Of a stretch of DNA of 64,000 nt, positions 31,570 through 41,583 are shown piece by piece. The notes beneath the pieces are model-generated. The model saw only the letters and a list, made by a program, of their open reading frames with translations, searched no databases and was not told the DNA's origin. This stretch comes from Haemaphysalis longicornis (Eukaryota; Arthropoda; Arachnida; Ixodida; Ixodidae): positions 77,930,192 to 77,994,191 of the forward strand of contig CM023457.1 of NCBI GenBank assembly GCA_013339765.2. Reading direction: 5' to 3'. A program made the translations under genes and the position numbers. How positions within the stretch are numbered: the first letter of the stretch is position 1; each line of letters starts with the position of its first letter.

Positions 31570-32156
31570 ACAGGCTAAATTGGAGTAGTTTTTATGCCGG
31601 GTATTGTTTATGTTCTTAGACAGTGCTTTAGAATATAAGGGCAGGCTTTGAAGCGGTTTTGCTTGGAGCTGCCTCTTTAACACTACGTCCCTTTTCAGAC
31701 TATATTGTCACGAAGCCAAAGACGACGCAGTTTTCTTCAAGGAAAACAAGTTTATGGGAGAGAACTTGTGCTCCCCTAACAACTCAAAGAATCCACAGGT
31801 TGCGAAGCAGCAGTCAACAAAGTGAGGTGCGCAGGTGAGCGTCGGTGTGTCGAATGCCACGGCGTCTGCTCTGCGGGCATTAATCTTCCGGGGCGAGCCT
31901 TGCTCGAACCATCAAATTACACCCAGAACACTGAAGATCAAGGAAGACTATTCTAGGCCAGTGGTTTTGGGGTGATACATTCTCCCTATCAAATGAGATA
32001 GTCCGTGCAGCCTAAGAAAGAAGGAATGGAACGCGCTACACTTGGATCACCGATAACACAGCCTCGGCGCAGCCGGGCAATAAAGGAAAAAAAAGATAGA
32101 CAAATCTAGTGCATGTTTCGCGGCAATATCCACCGTCGTAGGCCTGACCAACCGAG
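31570..32156. other. Unassigned stretch
   Basis: No frame, repeat or RNA recognised in this interval. Confidence 0.5.
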
Positions 32157-32786
32157 TACCGTATTTACTCGATTCTAACGCGCACTTTTTTTCCGGAAGA
32201 ATAGCCCGAAAAATCGCATGCGCGTTAGAATCGGATACGAAACCGAAACTGCCGAAACAGCGAAAATTTCGTCCCACCCATCGCCATCGCCATCTCAAGA
32301 CGGCACCAAACCTTTTAGCAACGATTTTTCGGACGCAGGAAGCATAGGCGCCCAGGGTTGTCTATCGGCATTCTCAGAAATCGTCAAATCGCTCAACTTG
32401 CGCGCTTGATAATAGCAATGGCAACAGCGGCTCTCACGTGTTCAAAACGAGCGGTCGGCTGAAGCGTGCGCCTCTGGAGAAGTTCGCGGGATGGGCGTGG
32501 GAGGCGTGGGCCACGATCCCATCGACCATGGTTGAACATTCGTTCAGAAGTGTGGCATCGTGAATGCGCTTGACGGCACCGAGGACGAGATGTTGTGGTC
32601 AGCGGAGAGCGACGAGGAGTCAGATTACCTTGGGAAATAAATCGCCTGTTTCTCTCGCATTCGTTTGTCTGGGTCAAAACGTTCCGTGCGCGTTACAATT
32701 GAAGGTGCAAGTTTTTCGTTTTTTTTTGCAGGAAAATCGGGTGCGCATTAGAATAGGGGGCGCGTTAGAATCGGGTAAGTACGGTA
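32157..32786. mobile_element. Tigger/pogo-like DNA transposon, deleted
   Basis: The left end is TACCGTATTTACTCGATTCT then AACGCGCAC. The right end, reverse-complemented, is TACCGTACTTACCCGATTCT then AACGCGCCC: three mismatches in 29 bp. If TA is the target duplication, the element proper starts CCGTA. A third copy of GCGCGTTAGAATCGG lies at about 32,220. The interior keeps the C-terminus of a DDE transposase (separate feature). Length of 630 bp is far below an autonomous pogo/Tigger element (2-3 kb), so it is an internal-deletion derivative. Confidence 0.8.
32540..32640 (+). pseudogene. Transposase C-terminal remnant (Tigger/pogo type)
   Basis: The frame reads KCGIVNALDGTEDEMLWSAE then SDEESDYLGK and a stop at about 32,638. 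The phrase F-x-KCGI-x-NALDGTEDD with an acidic end is the C-terminal signature of Tigger-like (CENP-B related) transposases. The DNA-binding and DDE catalytic parts are deleted. The remnant supports placing the surrounding inverted-repeat element in the TA-targeting pogo/Tigger group. Confidence 0.7.
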
Positions 32787-32829
32787 ATTGGGGTGGTTCT
32801 TGCTTACTAAGTTGCACCTGGCTTCTTCT

Positions 32830-33018
32830 AGAGGTTTTGCAAAGTTAGTTATCCCTGAACTACTTAGTTTATGAATGCATACTTAGTTATCCCCAAACTA
32901 GTTTGTTTAGGGATGCATAGTTATTTAGTTATCTCCATAGTTATCGCTAACGACCTCTTGGTTTGGTCCCGCTCATCGTCGCACCGCTGTCTACCCTCCC
33001 AATAAATACCCTTTTATT
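32830..33018 (+). mobile_element. Ty3/gypsy 5' LTR, 3' part
   Basis: This ends with CCCAATAAATACCC (polyadenylation signal AATAAA at 33,000-33,005) right before the primer-binding site. It contains two copies of a TTAGTTATCCC...TGCATA unit (about 32,845-32,882 and 32,884-32,919). The LTR start is not clear; the Tigger-like element lies only 40 bp upstream and may have replaced it. No second LTR is seen downstream. Confidence 0.5.
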
Positions 33019-33036
33019 TGGTGGAGTGTTCGGGTT
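33019..33036 (+). promoter_or_regulatory. Primer-binding site of gypsy element
   Basis: TGGTGGAGTGTTCGGG directly follows the LTR end; a TGG start is the complement of the tRNA 3' CCA end. It primes minus-strand synthesis. Confidence 0.5.
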
Positions 33037-33149
33037 CACCCCATCCTGGCCCCTGCTTACCACCTTCTCCGTAAACGCAACTCGATCCGCCACCCTGAAA
33101 TTGCGGCAACCGGACGCTACCAGCCCTCCCTACTACCACCATGCCTGAC

Positions 33150-33845
33150 AGTGGAACCGCACCACCGCCTTAGCTACCGGCGATCGTCTGTCCCGGGGCG
33201 ATTCGCCAGCGTGATCCTGCAATAGTCACCGGCAACCACGATGCCAAAGACTGGCTTACCTCTTACGAAAGGGTAAGCACACAATAGGTGGGATGCAGCA
33301 TTGAAGAGAAGTAACGTCGGTTTCTGCCTCCGCGAGGTCGCCGAACTGTGTTTCGCGAACAACGAAGCCAAGGTGAACAGGTGGAACGCTTTCAATACCC
33401 AATTTATGGATGTCTTTGGCCGGCTAGCCGTGCGCAAACCTTGCGAAGAGCAGAGCTTAGTTGGACGGGCACAACAGGCTGGGGAAATCTTCACCAGCTA
33501 CATCGATTGTGTTGTCGCTGTGTGCAGGCACGTCAACCCCTCAATACCGCAAAGTGAAAAGATTAGACACATAATGGAGGTCATCGAGGAAGGCGCTTTC
33601 CAGAAGTTGCTGAGTAAATCTCCACAAAACATCGGTGAAGTCGTCAGCTCAATTCAAAGCTACGACGAGCTGCGAAAGCAGCCCGTCTACGCTCGCCAAC
33701 AACTAGCTGCAACCGACGCATCGCTTTCAGCGCTGTCCTTCGACGACCCTTCAGTACAAGAGAGTATTAAGGACCTAGCGCGCGAAGAGGTAGCCCGGCA
33801 ACTTCCTCTTCTCTCGTGTACACCACCGATTTCGTGTGCGTAAGT
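33150..33845 (+). pseudogene. gag: Ty3/gypsy gag, capsid region
   Basis: The first part reads DPAIVTGNHDAKDWLTSYER; a stop and frameshift follow near 33,285. The main frame (33,301-33,843) then reads REVAELCFANNEAKVNRWNA, QFMDVFGRLAVRKPCEEQSL, RAQQAGEIFTSYIDCVVAVC, RHVNPSIPQSEKIRHIMEVI and SSIQSYDELRKQPV. These are the blocks of the retrotransposon gag domain (W-x-x-F, F-G-x-P, R-x-Q-x-x-GE-x-x-x-x-YI, KI-x-H-x-x-x-GI). It ends TAA at 33,841. Gag forms the particle that packages element RNA. Confidence 0.85.
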
Positions 33846-34330
33846 GCCTGGCGTATCTTCACCGGTTCATCAAATTGTCCAGGAACAAGTGGCTCAGGCT
33901 CTTGCTTCGACCTGTAAGCAGACAAGTGTGACGGCGCCCCTTAAGCCCAAGTTGCAAATGCACCGCGCTACCCAGGTTCCTCCATGCCATACCCTTTGTT
34001 CACGCCTATTGCTTATGGTGGAGTCATAGCCAGATTACGTTACACAGGCCCCCTTTGGTGCGCTCTGCCCCGAGACCAGCGCGTCCTCCCATTCTATTGA
34101 CAACGTCCGGCCAACTGGAACCGCTGGCGCACTGCGGATAATCGCCAAATATGTTTTGCTTGCCACATCCCGGGTCACGTTGCTCGTTTCTGCCGTCGTC
34201 GTATTGCGTCACCCAATTACGCCTACCGTGGTCCGACCTATGAGAGCAACGCCTATCTGACACGCCAACCCTACGAACGCACGTCTACCAGGCCAGCCTC
34301 CGAGTTCTTTTTCCTCTGACGGACACATTC
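33846..34330 (+). pseudogene. gag: Ty3/gypsy gag nucleocapsid (CCHC knuckle)
   Basis: Downstream of the capsid frame, CFACHIPGHVARFC at about 34,155-34,200 is a complete C-x2-C-x4-H-x4-C zinc knuckle. It is preceded by NWNRWRTADNRQI and followed by RRRIASPNYAY. It binds the element RNA. Frames on either side are interrupted, but gene order (capsid, knuckle, protease) is preserved. Confidence 0.75.
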
Positions 34331-34385
34331 ACCGCTCCTTCTCCCCGATGCACCGTCGTCCCAGTTCGCCGCCCGAGGAAAACTG

Positions 34386-34889
34386 ATGAGCGCAGTTCCG
34401 GAGGCAAGAACCGCGGCATTGTCGAACTACCGAAGTCCTCCTGTTTCTCCTACGAATGCGATAGAAGGGAATGTTCGAGAAGTCGTCACGCATGCCCTTG
34501 TATATATCGCAGCTGCTATGTCCGTCATGCATGCGAAGCTCTGCCTGAAAATGCGACGGGTAACAACTCCGGTACCCCTCGTTAGTGTTTCCGCTGCCAG
34601 CGCTCAACACAGGGCTCCTTTGTATGCGTGCACGCCCAGCGTGGTAATTCAGGAAGTTGTTCACTTCATCGATTTTTTGGTCTTTCCGTCACGTTCACAT
34701 GATATCATATTGGGCTTGGACTTTTCGTCGCGTCACGAAGCCGTATTCCATTATACCCGCGCGGAAGTCGAACTGTCTCCCCTGTGTACAGCGCCATTGA
34801 CCGATATGCCATCTCTGCTTCCTTGTAAGCTTGTCGCCGCTACATATACAGATATTCCCCCTTGGTCTGCCGTTATAGTTCCCGTATAG
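34386..34889 (+). pseudogene. pro: Ty3/gypsy retropepsin, catalytic site lost
   Basis: The 167-codon frame reads VTHALVYIAAAMSVMHAKLC at about residues 34-53, then HRAPLYACTPSVVIQEVVHF, SHDIILGLDFSSRHEAVF and EVELSPLC. The order (D-T-G-A-x-x-S-V-M, later I-L-G-x-D-F) is that of gypsy aspartic protease. The active-site triad is replaced: expected VDTGA reads VYIAA. Residues about 107-113 keep the ILGLDF flap-side motif. It cannot be active. Confidence 0.8.
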
Positions 34890-35325
34890 TGTGCGTCTGT
34901 ATCCGACTCAACAATCCCATTCACGCCTTCCGAACTGTTCTCACGACGCAAGAACCTTACACTTCTATTTGCTGTTCTTTACGTCAATAATGGTTTTTCC
35001 ACATTTCCCGTCTGTAATACTTCAATATCGCCACTGACGTGGACTGCCGGAGAGGGCCTTGGATGCGTCGAAGTTATAGACCCCACCTTTATCACGGACG
35101 TGTCTAACAATACCGCCATGCCTGCTGTCAGCGCTCTCACTCCTTCAACCTCTGCATCGACATGAAATGTTTTTCTACCTTAAATCGGCCCTGGTCTCTT
35201 CTCCTCGGAGTGTGATCACCACATCGCGAATTTGAACCAGTTTCTTGGCTCATTCGACCATGAACAAACTTGTTTGGGCCGTTCATCAAATGTTCGTCAC
35301 CACATGGACACCGGAACTCATACAA

Positions 35326-35452
35326 CCCCACCCTACCCTTGACGAGAGATGGAGGGTCTGGCTGGCCAGCTCCGCCGTGGAGGATCAGCTACGGCTGGTC
35401 ATCAGGGGCCAGGCGGCGAGAGCAGCATATGGATTCCCGTGAAAAGGTAACC
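35326..35452 (+). mobile_element. Nested LINE 3' end
   Basis: LDERWRVWLASSAVEDQLRL then VIRGQAARAAYGFP and stop at 35,440 is the C-terminal tail of tick LINEs (W-x-x-x-L-x-S-x-x-x-x-x-Q-L-x-L-V-x-R-A). It is followed by a short 3' region ending in GATTGATTGATTG. The tail is inserted between the pre-RT segment and the RT proper of the gypsy element. Confidence 0.7.
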
Positions 35453-35630
35453 GATTGATTGATTGCAGGGTTTAACGCGCCGACGCAATGCAGGCGATGA
35501 GGCGTGCTGTAGTGGAGGGCTCCGGATTAATTTTAACCACATGGGGATCTTTACGTGCGCCGAAATCTCGTACACACGGGAGTTTTTGCTTTTTGCCTCC
35601 ATCAGAAAAGCGGCCGCCGTGGCCAAAGAG
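35453..35630 (-). repeat. Tick SINE (GATTGATT / TTTAACG core), head truncated
   Basis: The plus strand reads GATTGATTGATTGCAGGG, TTTAACGCGCC, GTAGTGGAGGGCTCCGG, ACCACATGGGGATCTTTACG, CACACGGGAGTTTTTGC and GCCTCCATCAGAAAAGCGGC. This is the body of a very abundant hard-tick SINE whose tRNA-like head lies at the far (right) end on the minus strand; the head is missing here. It lies tail-to-tail against the nested LINE end and is the best single taxonomic clue in the window. Confidence 0.8.
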
Positions 35631-36350
35631 GGAACCGCCTCGGTCTATTGTAGAGTTCGGAATGAACGCCTCTTAAATAAAGCTTATTATTCCTTCCTAG
35701 TTTACGTCAGCGGCCATACCGCGTGTCCACCTACCGAGCGCAATGTCACATTAAAGCACAAGTCACCGAGATAATGCAACGACATGTTATTCAACCATCC
35801 AACAGCCCTTGGGCATGTCCGGTTCTCCTGGTCAAAAGAAAGACGTCTCCATTCGAGTCTGCGTCTATTACCGACGCCTCAACAAAATTACCAGCAAAGG
35901 CATATATCCCTTACCCCACATAGGTGACGCTCTCGCCTGTTTGCAAGGCGCCGAGTTTTCACTTCCTTAGACTTGCGATCGGGTTACTGGCAAGTTCCTA
36001 TAGCCGGCGCCGATCGCTCGAAAACAGATTTTGCTACACCTGACGGCATATACGAGTTTAACATTCTGCCGTTCGGCCTCTGCAACGCTCTAGCTACATT
36101 TGAGCGTATTGTGGGCAGCATTTTGCGTGGGTTGAAGTATAAAATATGTTTATGTTATTTAAACGGTGTTGTGTTCTCTCCCGACTTCGATAGGGCTCCT
36201 CCAATGTCTGGAAGAAGTATTGAAATGCCTCACTTGAGATCGGCTTCTACTTCATCTAAAGAAATGCCGCTTCGCAGCTCACAAGCTTACCATCCTTGGT
36301 CATGTGGTTTCCAGAAAAGGCATTCTACCGGATCCTGCTAACGACCCTCT

Positions 36351-38529
36351 TTATGAGAATTAACAAGAGGAGGCAGGGAGAAAGAAATAAAGACGACTGA
36401 AACAAATAAATATCTGCGGAACGCACGTTAGCACACCCACGATTTTCGTCTTAGGAATGTGCCACGCAGGGGCCCGCAAAAAGGATCGCCCCTTCACCAG
36501 CCTCGACATAGTGTCAAAGAGGAGTTGTGCGTCGCGCGCGTGGACGACAGCGCCGGTCTAGCATTTCCCAAAACCCTGAGAGGCGGAAAGGGAGCCGAAC
36601 AAGGGAAGAGTCGCGGAGTGCAATTTGCGATTACGCACGCAAGTGGTTATACTTTCTAAGAAGTAACTGCAAAGTAACTGGTCGCACCGTTTGCACCTTT
36701 AGGAAAACCTACAAGACATGATTAACTTACTTCTTTCCCTAAGCCATATAGCACTCGAGTACGCTACCTGCAGTCATGGTTTTGAATGCTCGTTGAATCT
36801 TGCTACAAAAAGTAGGCGATAATGCGTTTTGGGAAGTTAGTTTTGTTGTCCTCTGCGCTCGTGTGTATATTATGGAGAACATGCATGTACATAGACGGGT
36901 TCAGCCAATGATTTCATCCCGACCACACGTTTCCGCAATCATCATTATTCTATAAGATGTATTTGCCCGAAATGCCTCGTATCATAACTCCAAAAATAGT
37001 CCCCTCTCAAGAGACGAGGATGATTACAATAACATTAATATGATTACATTAATAATTTTTTCGTAACCCGTCGAAAATAGCTTCACAGAATGACAAGTAA
37101 TTAGGAACAAAGTAGCGGAAAAGTATCTTGAATAGTCCTATTGAGGACATGATCACATTCGCACTCCCTTTAAACTATGTGTATATTACTGCATCATCTT
37201 AAGACTTATTTTTAGCTGAGCTCCCTCTTTCTAATATTGAACTCATCGCTTTGTGTTTATAGTAATATATCATTCCGTGCAAACAACAATCCTAAACAGC
37301 TTCCCACAAGTTGGAAACTACGTGCCTGGAAAAACAAAAAAGAAAACCGTTGGGTCAGTGCTTACGATTCCCGCTGCAGAAAAATTGGAGTCTACCGACT
37401 TTGCCAGAGCATGTTTTTTTTTTTTTTTATATCACATCTATGGTCCGCACCAGTGCCGCATGGGCGACTCTCACAGGGCAACGGGCATATCCCTGGAAGA
37501 AGTGACCTTATATTGTCCTATTTGCCGCTGCCGGTGTAGAACCAACGAAGGACAGTTTATACGCAGCCGCATTTTCTTACCTAGCGTCGATGTAGAGAAC
37601 CTGTGCTGTTGGGAGAAAAGGTGAACGGGCCGCGCATTCCATCCAAGCAATACCAGAGCGCACCAAAGTAAAATTCCATCCCAGCCGACGAAACGCATGG
37701 CGTCGTCTCATACAGTTCTAAATTTGTTCTAGCATAATCTATTCGTCCGACCTGTCTCTTGTACTCGTCTTACACCAGCAATGCGATCCTCTTGCGAAAT
37801 ACAATCACGCCATTCCTTAGAAATCGAAACGACGGATAAGCCCCTTTGTTGCACTCTTATCTCGGTGATTGTATAACTGCATACAAGCTCTACGCCCATT
37901 TGCCTTGCTGATACAATCACAAAGCTCCTGCTTTTGTAGATTACTGTATTATATATACGTTGTACCTGGATAAAGAGGGCACCGTGAGTGCATTCAGAGC
38001 AGAGTTCGGGAGCAAACTTGGAGTCCTAAAGGGTGCACTCAAGCACCCTTATCTGCGGTGGCGAACGCCGCCTGCAAAGTCGCTTTCCAGGCATAGAAAA
38101 TTTCCGCATCATGCCCTCGCCGTTTAGCAGAAATTGCTTTAGGAGAATCTGATAAAGGCTTGCCTGAAGAGACATTTGAAACATCGCTATTGTAAAGCTT
38201 GTTTGTTTTACGCCATTGCGGTACCTGCGAGGTACCTTCAACTATTGAGGTACATTACCCCCCACCCCCACCTTGTGCACCATGATGAATATAAAATGGG
38301 AAATACTCGAGAGTTAATATCGTAGACAAAAGTATGCCGATTGCCGCAAATCTATCCCCAGCATCGAAGCTTTCATTGCTTTGCATGTAAAACATGAGAC
38401 GAGGTTTAGAAACCAAACCTTATCATTGTTACTCGTATCCAGCCTGCGGGGCTCTCCTCACAACCGGTGGCTACTGATTAATTAAACTCATAGCCGGCTG
38501 TTAATTGTCGGTAATTCTACCAAAAAGGC
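36351..38529. other. Unassigned AT-rich DNA
   Basis: No gene recognised. The 123-residue plus frame at 37253-37624 contains PICRCRCRTNEGQ but no named domain. A small hairpin GGGTGC-ACTCAA-GCACCC lies at about 38,034-38,051. Confidence 0.45.
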
Positions 38530-39115
38530 ATGGTTTCGCACAAGTACGTCCCGTCTAGCAGTCACCTGCCGTCTTCAGATACGCTTTACGTACGAGGGGC
38601 ATCGGATTCGTGTGGCTGTCCCATTACTAGAATCAAATGCGAAAGATCCCTCTTACCTCCCTCGCCTATCATTGATTCTCCCAACAGGAGGGCGGAGTGC
38701 GAAATGGGCGGCACATCGGAGACGATACGCCACGTTTTATGCGAGTGCCCACGCTACTCGCGTGCAAGGAAGAAGCTGTCATCAGCACTGAGGAACTTCG
38801 ACTCTCGGCGGCCATTTTCGGTGGAGAAGATTCTGTGCCACTGGCCCTCTCAGTCATTCGCTCAGAAGGCGACTAAGGAACTATTACGTTATCTACGGGT
38901 CACGAACTTGAACACTAGGTTATAGACTGCGAGCCTCCAGTGTCAATCACTGTCAGTGCCTCAGTGCTGGGCATACGTGTCTGGTCCAACTTTTCCTCGT
39001 TTTTCCTCTCTCTTTTTTGCCCATTTCCCCTTTCCCTTGTGCAGGATAGCAAACTAGTCTCTAGCCAGGTTAACTTTCCTGCCTTTCTTCTACATTCTTC
39101 CTTCCTTCCTTCCTC
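38530..39115 (+). mobile_element. LINE ORF2 C-terminus and 3' UTR
   Basis: The frame reads AECEMGGTSETIRHVLCECP then RYSRARKKLSSALRNFDSRR, PFSVEKILCHWPSQSFAQKA and TKELLRYLRVTNLNTRL, stop at about 38,925. The Cys/His cluster and the KAT-x-x-LL-x-x-L-x-x-T-x-L end are those of tick LINEs with a zinc-finger-like tail after RNase H. The 3' UTR (CTTGTGCAGGATAGCAAACT, CTCTAGCCAGGTTAAC, TTCCTGCCTTTC) is also typical and ends in a TTCC microsatellite at 39,100-39,116. Confidence 0.8.
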
Positions 39116-39116
39116 C

Positions 39117-41079
39117 CAACAGGAGGATCAACTATCATCCGTCCAAGAGAACAGTTCGTTCATCAGTGATGAGGGCCACACTGCCTTGAAGCGGTCGCAT
39201 ATCCATCAGGGATTCCTGCCGCACCAACAAGCAAGATCTCCTGAGCCTCCTCCCGGTGCTTCTATGCTGCTGACCGATCGTGGGCCCCTTGTCTGTTCTG
39301 AGAATGATGCCCAAAAGCCGTAACTATATACGTTACGGATTACATTGGTGACGCTGCAAGCGCTTTCGCTCCCCGCAACCATGGCAGCTGTGAGGCTTGT
39401 CATCCCCGATTCTCACACAATCGCTACCGCGTAAACGAAACTCCTGGACCTGACACCGTTCCTTAGCGCCATCCACATGGTTGAACATGCCCTAGCCTGT
39501 GAGGAAGGTGGCGAGACTGGCAAGGGTGGCCATGATTCGTGCTTGAAAGAAATAGTAGCTTGTTGCTCGTTGAACGTTTTCCTCTGCTCAGTTATGTGCT
39601 GACATTTAAATACATGGAAGGACAATTGTATTTTAGTGCCTGCTGAAATGGTGCATTGACCCAAACATTACGATTCTGGCATGCGCAAATTTTGTCTAAC
39701 TTCGGGCGCGAGCTGGAATGGGACGATAGCAGCGGGGCTCCTGATACAGCGGCAAAACAGCCACACTGATGGTTGTCTTTTCATTGTCCACACCGGAACC
39801 AGGTAGACTGTACGGAAACCGGCGGTTCTATAAGGCCGCTTTAATATGACCAGCATCCATTTTTTGCTATTTCGCTTTTTATCTCCAGTAACGTGAAGGC
39901 TTTATGCTATATGCAGATTTTTATTGAAGTGTTCAAGCCCAAAATATAGTCGTAGCGGAAACAGGCTAACGGGGTATAGGAATTGGTCTTTTCTAGGACT
40001 AAATGCATTATTGCGAGCATTAGTCTCTTTAGTACGTTTGTGGATAAACTGTGGATCCACAACGTAGACTATTTGTTGCTCCCTTGCAGATCAACTGTTA
40101 GTCCGCCCTGTTAGTCCATTGGAGACTAATCGTCGTTCCTCTGAGGATCAATCGTTCAATTTACCCATTCCTCTCTATATACCAATTGATGCTCTTAAGG
40201 TTAAACGTTGATCCTTGCACATTCCCCCCATTGAAATATACGTTGGTTTGTGCAGTTTGCTATATGCGCCGTAACTCTTGTTCTATTAGTGCGACTACCG
40301 TATTTATTCGGGTAAGGATAGCATTTTTTTTTCAGAACATTTGATGCAAATTTAGGGGTGCATAAATTACGCTGGCTAAACTTCTTGCAAAAAATTTTTG
40401 AACACAGAAAACACAAGCCAGTTCTGGGTCAAAGGTTTTACGATAGGTCGCATGAACATAATCAAAATAATAAATAAAAACATAATGAGAACTCTGCCCA
40501 CCACAGGCAGCCGCTTTGCAAAGTGACGTAAAATGCCGAGTTTTCATGAATTACGGCTCGCGCCTGAAGGAGTTTGCTGCGAGGTGACAACAGTTCGGCC
40601 AATAAGTGGCTGCCACTGTCAGAGTGCGGCACATTAAAAGAGACATGGCTGCTGACGCAGCAACCTCAGCGCCTTTTTTTCTTTGCCTTGTGGATACATT
40701 ATGTGCATTTATTGAGAGTTTCTTCCTCATCACTATTGAATGTATGCTTGCCGATATCGCTATTAGCAAGTCTGCCACAATCACGTAGCACAATCACGTA
40801 GCACCCAGATTCCACGATACGCGTGTTGCCAGAACGTATAAGGGTCAGCGTGAGCGTGAAATATATGAAGCTTACCTCATTCACAAGGCAGGCGGCGATT
40901 GTGTTGTAGTAAGCCGTCTATCGAATTACTAAGTAAGGAAATCCGCTATCCGGGTTCATAAAAAGCTTGACTGTTCAGGATTGCCTATCCTCCCTCACGC
41001 CTCTGGCCACGTCTCATATCAGCGTTGCTACCATTTAATCAATGCACGTGTCTAGATCTTATGTTTTGTGTGCAATGTT
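39117..41079. other. Unassigned stretch with one TIR fragment
   Basis: No gene is supported. The minus-strand read through 39,350-39,860 is open in pieces (RCQVQEFRLRGSDC, CHGCGERKRL) but not recognisable. TACCGTATTTATTCGGGTAA at about 40,296-40,315 resembles the end of the Tigger-like element at 32,157; no matching second end was found. Confidence 0.4.
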
Positions 41080-41225
41080 CAATGCACTTCTTTTTTATCG
41101 TGTTTCCTTCTTCCTTTTTTTGGTATATTTCGCAAGCCGCGCAATAAACCAATCATTTGCTAGTCAGCGCCTTGTGTCGTCGTTGCTTTGCACCGTCTTT
41201 TTTCGCTGTTTTGAAATTCAGCACC
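41080..41225 (+). repeat. Possible PLE 3' region
   Basis: AATAAACCAATCATTTGCTA, GTCAGCGCCTTGTGTCGTC and CGCTGTTTTGAAATTC resemble the 3' region of the PLE copy at 30.8 kb (AATAAACGTGACGTGTCAGT, CAGCGCCTGTGTGTCTCGC). No coding part is attached. Confidence 0.35.
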
Positions 41226-41583
41226 ATTCGGTGGTGTATGAAAAAAGCACATGAACAGTCGGTTTGAAATAGAGGGAAAAGGAAGCAAAATAGGAACTAC
41301 TGTATATGACCTATTTGGCCTAGTGCTATTCTCTGCTCAGAAACAGGCGCTTTACAATATTGCACGCTTATAAACTCGGGCTCCCTTGCTGTCCTAATGA
41401 GGCTGAAAAAGGAGTAATTCCTAGTAGGACGCAAAACTGCGAAAAAGTCAAGTTTCAGCAGCCTTAACAAGCAATCGTAAAAAATACCCCCAGAAGCAAA
41501 ACAATACAAACAAAATAAAGATTTATGTACTGCACACAAACGTGACCTGTGAGTTGTACTGAGTACAAAGACGAGGAATGCAA

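Larger units (their letters stand above)
35220..36350 (+). pseudogene. pol: Ty3/gypsy reverse transcriptase, interrupted
   Basis: The N-terminal lead LNQFLGSFDHEQTCLGRSSN and VRHHMDTG (35,225-35,325) is cut by a nested insertion, then resumes LRQRPYRVSTYRAQCHIKAQ and VIQPSNSPWACPVLLVKRK. After frameshifts SLDLRSGYWQVPIAGADRSK gives motif A, TPDGIYEFNILPFGLCNALA motif B, and CYLNGVVFSP motif C with YLDD changed to YLNG, so both catalytic Asp are lost. The end ILGHVVSRKGILPDPA is in a third frame. RNase H, integrase and the 3' LTR are absent; similarity stops about 36,350. Confidence 0.85.
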
